Source: Bacteroidales bacterium (lineage in GTDB: Bacteria; Bacteroidota; Bacteroidia; Bacteroidales; UBA932). Taken from it: a stretch of DNA of 64,000 nt. Shown here piece by piece: positions 58,801 through 64,000 of the stretch. The DNA lies in the NCBI GenBank assembly GCA_029007435.1, contig JAQXHU010000124.1, positions 1 to 64,000 on the forward strand, written 5' to 3'. The notes below the pieces were generated by a model. The model worked only from the letters and a program-made list of their open reading frames with translations, made no database searches and was not told the origin of the DNA. Within the stretch, counting starts at the first letter, position 1; the number at the start of each line of letters is the position of its first letter. Position numbers and translations under genes: made by a program.

Positions 58801-60708
58801 TTAATAATCGAAAGGCGGCACCTCTCCTGAATCAATCATTTCCCGGAGAATGGCCAGATAATCCGGGGACCATCCGGCGGAAGGGCTCCCGAACTCGTCA
58901 TTCACCTGCTTGAGGGAATAGCGACCTTCCGGCAGGGAGGAGATGAATTTCTTCAGGGCATCAGCCGTCGCCTCCACTGAAGATGAAGAACGGCTGACGG
59001 CTGACGAAGAGGCTTTGGATCTGCACACGTCGCATTTTCCACAGTCCACCGTCTCTTTCTGTCCGAAATATTCCAAAAGATAACGTGAACGGCATATGTC
59101 ATTTCCGCTCACATAGTCCACCATCGCCGCCATCCGCCTGTGGGCCGTCTCCTTGAGCATCTTGTAGCGTTGCGGGGACAATCCCACATTACCCTCGGCA
59201 AGTCTCTCATTATGAAGAAAGAGCACATCCGAGCGCTCCCCAGGGACATACCTGATGATGTGCTGGAGCGACAATTTGTAAAGCATCTGCCGCAGCTGGG
59301 GCACTGTCACCCCGCATTTTTCCGAGAAGAACTCCTCGTCAACAGGCACAGTGAAAGAGAAAATGCCTTCGCATTTCCGCATCAAAGACTCCAGCAGCCC
59401 AGGCAGGGCCGGGTCATCGAATTCCACATTGTAGAGTTCATCTCTTTCCACAATGATTCTCACCCTCGTTGGCACCTCGAGGTCTTCCGAAAACGTCCAA
59501 TGGCCTTCCCTCTCAAGATAGCGCATCGCATAGAATACAGGAGCGCGGGACAGCCTGAATCTGGAACAGAACTCCGCAATGTCGAAACGGAGCTGCCGGC
59601 CCTTTCCCTGCCCATAAGCTATGTCAAAGAAAGCGTGCACTTTATGGTAAATGTCCTCGATATACTCCAATGTCGGGAAAGTCACAGCCTCTATCTGGTT
59701 GAGGCGGCGGATGTCCACCGCATTCCATATCAGCACCGCATAGGAGGAGTTGCCGTCCCTTCCCGCCCTGCCGGCTTCCTGGAAATATGCTTCCGGGGAA
59801 TCAGGAACATCGAGATGAACCACGAAGCGGACATCCGGCTTGTCAATGCCCATCCCGAAGGCATTGGTGCAGACCATTATGCGTATCTTGCCTGACTTCC
59901 ATTCCGCCTGGCGGGACGTGCGGACAAGATGGGTGAGACCGGCGTGGTAGAACGATGCTGAAATTCCCTGGGCCTGAAGCATAGCGGCTGTTTCCTCGGT
60001 TTTCTGGCGGCTCCTGACATAGACAATGCCCGAGCCTTTGACGCCGTTGCATATCCCGAGAAGCTGCCCAGTCTTGTCTTCGCACCTCCTTACTATATAT
60101 GACAGGTTAGGCCTCTCGAATCCGCTTTTCAGGAGATTCTTCTCCTTGAAACGGAGCTTTTCCATAATGTCGTCAGCCACCTCAGGTGTCGCCGTGGCGG
60201 TCAATGCGATGACAGGCGCTCCTGTCATCTCCCTCAATTTCCCTATCTGCAGATAGTCAGGCCGGAAATCATATCCCCACTGCGAGATGCAGTGAGCCTC
60301 ATCCACTACGATATAGCTGATATTCATCACCTGGAGATATGACTGGAACAGCTGGGTACCAAGCCTTTCAGGAGATAGATACAGGAACTTGAAGTCTCCG
60401 TAAGCGGCATTGTTGAGGGCCAGATCCACTTCCCTTCTGTTCATTCCCGCATAAACAGCCAGGGCCTTGATGCCCCTGTCCTTGAGGTTCTGCACCTGGT
60501 CTTTCATCAGGGCTATCAGGGGAGTGATCACGAGGGCTATTCCGTCTTTCATCATCGCCGGAACCTGGAAACATACTGACTTTCCGCCTCCTGTGGGAAG
60601 AATCGCCAGCACGTCCCTGTCCTGAAGGGCTGTCTCGACAATCTTCTCCTGCATCGGACGGAAAGAGGTATATCCCCAGTATTCTGACAATATGTCAATC
60701 GGCTTCAT
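58801..60708 (-). CDS. recQ: ATP-dependent DNA helicase RecQ
   Basis: RecQ unwinds DNA 3' to 5' in recombination and repair. This 635-residue protein has LPTGGGKS (Walker A, 37-44), [12 protein letters not shown] (DEAH), and a zinc-binding RQC region with Cys in [12 protein letters not shown] and CGKCDVC. The usual C-terminal HRDC domain is not recognised; the last 70 residues form a different short domain. Many Bacteroidota carry this RecQ form. Confidence 0.92.
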   Translation of the reverse strand: MKPIDILSEYWGYTSFRPMQEKIVETALQDRDVLAILPTGGGKSVCFQVPAMMKDGIALVITPLIALMKDQVQNLKDRGIKALAVYAGMNRREVDLALNNAAYGDFKFLYLSPERLGTQLFQSYLQVMNISYIVVDEAHCISQWGYDFRPDYLQIGKLREMTGAPVIALTATATPEVADDIMEKLRFKEKNLLKSGFERPNLSYIVRRCEDKTGQLLGICNGVKGSGIVYVRSRQKTEETAAMLQAQGISASFYHAGLTHLVRTSRQAEWKSGKIRIMVCTNAFGMGIDKPDVRFVVHLDVPDSPEAYFQEAGRAGRDGNSSYAVLIWNAVDIRRLNQIEAVTFPTLEYIEDIYHKVHAFFDIAYGQGKGRQLRFDIAEFCSRFRLSRAPVFYAMRYLEREGHWTFSEDLEVPTRVRIIVERDELYNVEFDDPALPGLLESLMRKCEGIFSFTVPVDEEFFSEKCGVTVPQLRQMLYKLSLQHIIRYVPGERSDVLFLHNERLAEGNVGLSPQRYKMLKETAHRRMAAMVDYVSGNDICRSRYLLEYFGQKETVDCGKCDVCRSKASSSAVSRSSSSVEATADALKKFISSLPEGRYSLKQVNDEFGSPSAGWSPDYLAILREMIDSGEVPPFDY

Positions 60709-60894
60709 TTCAAATCGTTCTTTGATTAAAAACAGGTTTCGGAACCGCTTTCAATTCGGATTTCCCGAGCTTTCGTTTCAAAAGTTCCCAAGTAAAACAA
60801 TTTACTTTCCGGCACACAATGCGAAACCTTGCGGATGGCAGAATTTTTGCAGTTGTTTCCAGCCGGAATATACACAAAATTAACATTTTTTAAT

Positions 60895-60902
60895 TAATTT
60901 TG
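60895..60902 (+). promoter_or_regulatory. -7 promoter element of pckA
   Basis: TAATTTTG, an exact match to TAnnTTTG, 80 bases before the pckA ATG. The leader contains a small CAGC/GCTG hairpin. The rest of 60709-60894, between recQ and pckA, shows no gene. Confidence 0.6.
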
Positions 60903-60982
60903 CAGCCGTGAAGCTGAAATGGTTTCCGCTTCCGGACAAGTTTTGAAAATTAGTTATAATATTTAAAATATTATTTTTCATT

Positions 60983-62587
60983 ATGCCAACATTGGATTTA
61001 AGCAAGTATGGAATCAAAGGCGTGAAAGAAGTCCTTTACAATCCATCTTACGAAGTTCTCTTCAACGAAGAGACAAGGCCGGAACTCACAGGTTATGAGA
61101 AAGGTCAGGTTACCGAACTCGGTGCCATCAACGTGATGACCGGTATCTACACCGGACGTTCCCCTAAGGACAAGTACATCGTGATGGACAAGAACTCCAA
61201 GGACACCGTATGGTGGACATCAGAGGAGTACAAGAACGACAACCACCCTCTCTCCGAGAAGAACTGGAAGGTCCTCAAGAAAATCGCACAGAAACAGCTT
61301 TCAGGCAAGAGACTGTTCGTAGTTGACGGATTCTGCGGCACCCATCAGGACACCCGTATGAAAGTCCGCTTCATTATGGAAGTTGCCTGGCAGGCTCATT
61401 TCGTGACAAACATGTTCATCCGTCCTCAGAACCAGAAAGAGTTCGACCAGGAGCCTGATTTCATCGTTTACTGCGCTGCAAAGGCAAAGGTTGAAAACTA
61501 CAAGGAGCTCGGCCTCAATTCAGAGACAGCAGTCGCATTCAACGTGACAAGCAAGGAGCAGGTCATCCTCAACACCTGGTACGGCGGCGAGATGAAGAAG
61601 GGTATGTTCTCAATGATGAACTACTATCTGCCTCTCAAGGGCATCGCTTCAATGCACTGCTCTGCAAATACCGATATGAACGGCGAGAACACAGCCATCT
61701 TCTTCGGCCTTTCAGGAACAGGCAAGACCACCCTTTCAACCGACCCTAAACGTCTCCTCATCGGTGACGACGAGCACGGCTGGGACAACAAGGGCATCTT
61801 CAACTTCGAGGGCGGCTGCTATGCGAAAGTAATCAAACTCGACAAGGAGTCTGAACCGGATATCTACGGAGCCATCAGGCGTGACGCACTTCTCGAGAAC
61901 GTGACTGTTGACGAGAACGGTGTAATTGACTTCAACGACAAGAGCGTTACCGAGAACACCCGAGTTTCATACCCTATCTACCACATCAACAAGATTGTGC
62001 GTCCTAAGTCACAGGGCCCTGCAGCAAAGCAGGTTATCTTCCTGTCAGCTGACGCATTCGGAGTTCTTCCTCCAGTATCAATCCTCGACGCCGAACAGAC
62101 CAAGTACTACTTCCTCTCAGGCTTCACAGCCAAGCTAGCAGGAACAGAGCGCGGTATCACCGAGCCTACTCCTACATTCTCAGCCTGCTTCGGACAGGCA
62201 TTCCTCGAGCTGCATCCTACAAAGTACGCTGAGGAACTCGTGAAGAAGATGAAGAAGAGCGGCGCGAAGGCATACCTCGTGAACACAGGCTGGAACGGTA
62301 CCGGAAAACGTATCTCCATCCGTGACACCCGCGGTATCATCGACGCCATCCTCGACGGCTCAATCGACAAGGCTCCTACCAAGGTTATCCCTTACTTCAA
62401 CTTCACTGTGCCTACAGAGCTCAATGGTGTTGACACTCACATCCTTGACCCTCGTGACACTTACAGCGCAGCTGAGGAGTGGGAAGTTAAGGCAAAAGAC
62501 CTCGCCGCAAGGTTCATCAAGAACTTCAAGAAATATGAAGGCAACCGCGCTGGCAAGGCTCTCGTAAAAGCAGGTCCTCAGCTCTAA
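60983..62587 (+). CDS. pckA: Phosphoenolpyruvate carboxykinase (ATP)
   Basis: PckA interconverts oxaloacetate and phosphoenolpyruvate; in gut Bacteroidota it runs in the CO2-fixing direction during succinate production. The 534-residue protein has [11 protein letters not shown] (Walker A, Lys248), the metal site GDDEHGWD and the early TGRSPKDKY motif. It is monocistronic with its own promoter and terminator. Codon use looks like that of a highly expressed gene (mostly ATC, AAC and CTC). Confidence 0.95.
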   Translation: MPTLDLSKYGIKGVKEVLYNPSYEVLFNEETRPELTGYEKGQVTELGAINVMTGIYTGRSPKDKYIVMDKNSKDTVWWTSEEYKNDNHPLSEKNWKVLKKIAQKQLSGKRLFVVDGFCGTHQDTRMKVRFIMEVAWQAHFVTNMFIRPQNQKEFDQEPDFIVYCAAKAKVENYKELGLNSETAVAFNVTSKEQVILNTWYGGEMKKGMFSMMNYYLPLKGIASMHCSANTDMNGENTAIFFGLSGTGKTTLSTDPKRLLIGDDEHGWDNKGIFNFEGGCYAKVIKLDKESEPDIYGAIRRDALLENVTVDENGVIDFNDKSVTENTRVSYPIYHINKIVRPKSQGPAAKQVIFLSADAFGVLPPVSILDAEQTKYYFLSGFTAKLAGTERGITEPTPTFSACFGQAFLELHPTKYAEELVKKMKKSGAKAYLVNTGWNGTGKRISIRDTRGIIDAILDGSIDKAPTKVIPYFNFTVPTELNGVDTHILDPRDTYSAAEEWEVKAKDLAARFIKNFKKYEGNRAGKALVKAGPQL

Positions 62588-62610
62588 TCCGCTGAATACT
62601 ACTGAATAAA

Positions 62611-62645
62611 GAGGGATGTCCGCAAAAAGGGCATCCCTCATTTTT
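62611..62645 (+). terminator. Intrinsic terminator of pckA
   Basis: GAGGGATG, a bulged T, CC, a short loop, GGCATCCCTC and five T after one A. Confidence 0.85.
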
Positions 62646-62687
62646 ATATTTCAGTACTATGCCTGACCATGGCATAAAAAATTGGTA

Positions 62688-62718
62688 TTTGCTGCTACAA
62701 TATAAATTTTTATATTTG
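62688..62718 (+). promoter_or_regulatory. Promoter of the His/Tyr-rich lipoprotein gene
   Basis: TTTG (62688-62691), 19 bases of spacer, TATATTTG (62711-62718). A canonical promoter, 26 bases before the ATG. Confidence 0.8.
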
Positions 62719-62744
62719 TACAATGTAAAAACTATATCAAGACA

Positions 62745-64000
62745 ATGAAACTACGTTTGACATCGATTGCTATGGCGGCATTATTCTGTGCCTCCTGTTT
62801 TCCTACCAGAATTGTCACCGTGTCATCAGTGCACGACACCCCGTCATACAGCACAGTTGTCACTGCGCCAAAGACTCACGTAAGCACAACGACCACACAG
62901 GTTTACGCTACCGAGCCAGACATATCGCTGTATCTTGACCTTCAGGCAGTTGCCGCAGCATTCGCACAGTCATCGAGCATCAGGGAATTCGAATCCCTGC
63001 TCAACAATTCCTCATATATGATATCAAACCTCGACCTGAACAGGGACGGATATGTTGATTATCTGAGGGTGATGTCCGCGATGCAGGGATACAATCACGT
63101 ATTCGTTATCCAGGCGGTACTCGCACCGAACATTTACCAGGATGTAGCGACAGTCGTGGCGGAAGTTCCTGCTTTCGGAAATTATTATGTTGAAGTGATA
63201 GGTTCTTCATACATCTACGGGCCGAACTACATCATCCGCCCGGTATATTACACAAGGCCAGTCATTTTCAACCATATCTGCAGGCACGACTACAGTCCCT
63301 GGAAATCGCCTTGGTACTGGAATCATTATCCGACATATTACAAACACCCGGCTCCGGTCCACGTGAACCATTATCACGCATATGTGAATACGTTTATGAA
63401 GAACCACCGTTACTGCCACGAGGTACAGTATTACAGCCATTGCCATTATCCTGATTATCAGCGTCTCTGCACAATATTCAGCCGGGATGACTATGGAAAG
63501 CAGTATCCTGAGCGCTCATTCACCGTGCGCAATGCCAATGTGGCAGTCCAGAATTCAGCAGTTGAGCGCGCAGAGAATGCAAGGAAGCAAGCCAATGCCT
63601 ATGATGTAAGGGTGGCTTACGATGCGACAAAGAGGACCACTACATCATCCGCCACAAGGGGAACAGCTTCAAGCGGTTCAGCATCAAGCAGTTCGGCTAC
63701 AAGAGGAAATTCCGGCAGTTCGGCCACAAGGGGAAGCGCTGCCTCATCATCTTCAAGCGCTACGCGTGGAGCATCCAATTCCGGCAGTTCGGCCAGCAGG
63801 AACGCTTCTGGAACGGCATCGTCCGGAAGCTCCGCATCAAGGGGCGCCGCATCATCAGGAAGCAGTTCCTCAGGCAGAACGACCGGTTCATCCGGCAGCG
63901 CAAGCAGGTCAACAGGCTCATCAAGCAGCGCGGCAAGTTCCTCAGGCAGCTCCAGCGCCACGAGAACAACCGGCACAAGCGTAACCCGCTCGTCCACAAC
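62745..64000 (+). CDS. Lipoprotein with His/Tyr-rich region and Ser/Gly/Thr-rich tail, partial at window end
   Basis: The frame stays open from 62745 to the window end (over 418 codons), so the gene is cut at its 3' end. It has a lipoprotein signal (LFCASC, Cys18). Residues about 60-160 form a domain containing NLDLNRDGYVDYLRV, similar to an EF-hand-like calcium loop. Residues about 180-245 are rich in His, Tyr and Trp and may bind metal. From about residue 290 the sequence is low complexity, with repeated SSATRG, GSS and SGSS units. It may be anchored in or attached to the cell envelope. No family is recognised. Confidence 0.75.
   Translation, partial: MKLRLTSIAMAALFCASCFPTRIVTVSSVHDTPSYSTVVTAPKTHVSTTTTQVYATEPDISLYLDLQAVAAAFAQSSSIREFESLLNNSSYMISNLDLNRDGYVDYLRVMSAMQGYNHVFVIQAVLAPNIYQDVATVVAEVPAFGNYYVEVIGSSYIYGPNYIIRPVYYTRPVIFNHICRHDYSPWKSPWYWNHYPTYYKHPAPVHVNHYHAYVNTFMKNHRYCHEVQYYSHCHYPDYQRLCTIFSRDDYGKQYPERSFTVRNANVAVQNSAVERAENARKQANAYDVRVAYDATKRTTTSSATRGTASSGSASSSSATRGNSGSSATRGSAASSSSSATRGASNSGSSASRNASGTASSGSSASRGAASSGSSSSGRTTGSSGSASRSTGSSSSAASSSGSSSATRTTGTSVTRSST

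Noticed and set aside
63617-63997. Acidic Leu/Glu/Asp-rich and Gln/Ala-rich frames near the window end
   Set aside because: They are other-frame readings of the low-complexity Ser/Gly tail of the partial lipoprotein gene.

Overview
The window is a chromosomal segment of a Bacteroidales-type bacterium (phylum Bacteroidota). Many promoters match the Bacteroidota consensus, TTTG about 20 bases upstream of TAnnTTTG, and start codons mostly lack a Shine-Dalgarno sequence. The gene families also fit: BACON and fimbrillin-like surface lipoproteins, golvesin/amidase proteins, M49 and M6 peptidases, CBM9-like proteins, an Hc1-like histone and a serine-type sulfatase. Genus cannot be fixed from the sequence. 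No rRNA, tRNA, CRISPR array or complete insertion sequence was seen.

Layout. 1-8 kb: a topoisomerase IV B subunit / acyltransferase / acyl-CoA ligase operon, a convergent mtgA, then three poorly known genes including a likely membrane-spanning HTH regulator. 8.2-11.3 kb: an accessory block with an AAA ATPase-nuclease and a HipBA-type toxin-antitoxin pair, marked by direct repeats, an operator-like repeated 13-mer and a C9 tract. 11.3-12.07 kb: a gene-poor stretch holding a hairpin, a decayed fragment sharing 21 bases with the alkaline phosphatase gene, and a structured leader with mutually exclusive terminator and antiterminator pairings.

12.07-22.79 kb: the main discovery. Nine tightly packed same-strand genes encode a VWA lipoprotein, a three-helix membrane protein, a tubulin/FtsZ-like GTPase, a 1113-residue Hsp70/actin-like ATPase, a membrane-anchored coiled-coil protein, a MotA/ExbB/ZorA-like stator, a MotB/OmpA/ZorB-like partner, a DNA/RNA non-specific endonuclease with a putative lipoprotein signal, and a small lipoprotein. 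It combines two cytoskeletal NTPase folds with an ion-driven motor and an export-directed nuclease. I infer an envelope-spanning remodelling or defence machine. It resembles the FtsZ-like/VWA/OmpA membrane-remodelling systems proposed from genome context and has a Zorya-like motor, but lacks ZorC, ZorD and ZorE.

22.9-46.2 kb: mostly housekeeping and envelope genes: alkaline phosphatase, a WalJ-like hydrolase and a TPR protein (minus strand); then an M28-like protein, an MsbA-like exporter, a CBM9-like protein, an amidase-golvesin protein, cysteine desulfidase, EttA and a sulfatase (plus strand); then L25, Pth, an Hc1-like protein, an M6 protease, a QueD-like protein, an M49 peptidase and TpiA.

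46.2-52.3 kb: a minus-strand operon of four surface lipoproteins (BIG2, coiled coil plus GKDG repeats, fimbrillin-like/BACON, BACON-like). 52.4-64 kb: TyrS, RbfA, LolC-like permease, RmuC, a FecCD permease convergently overlapping its probable ATPase, a helix-hairpin-helix protein, RecQ, PckA, and a His/Tyr-rich then Ser-rich lipoprotein that runs off the window end.
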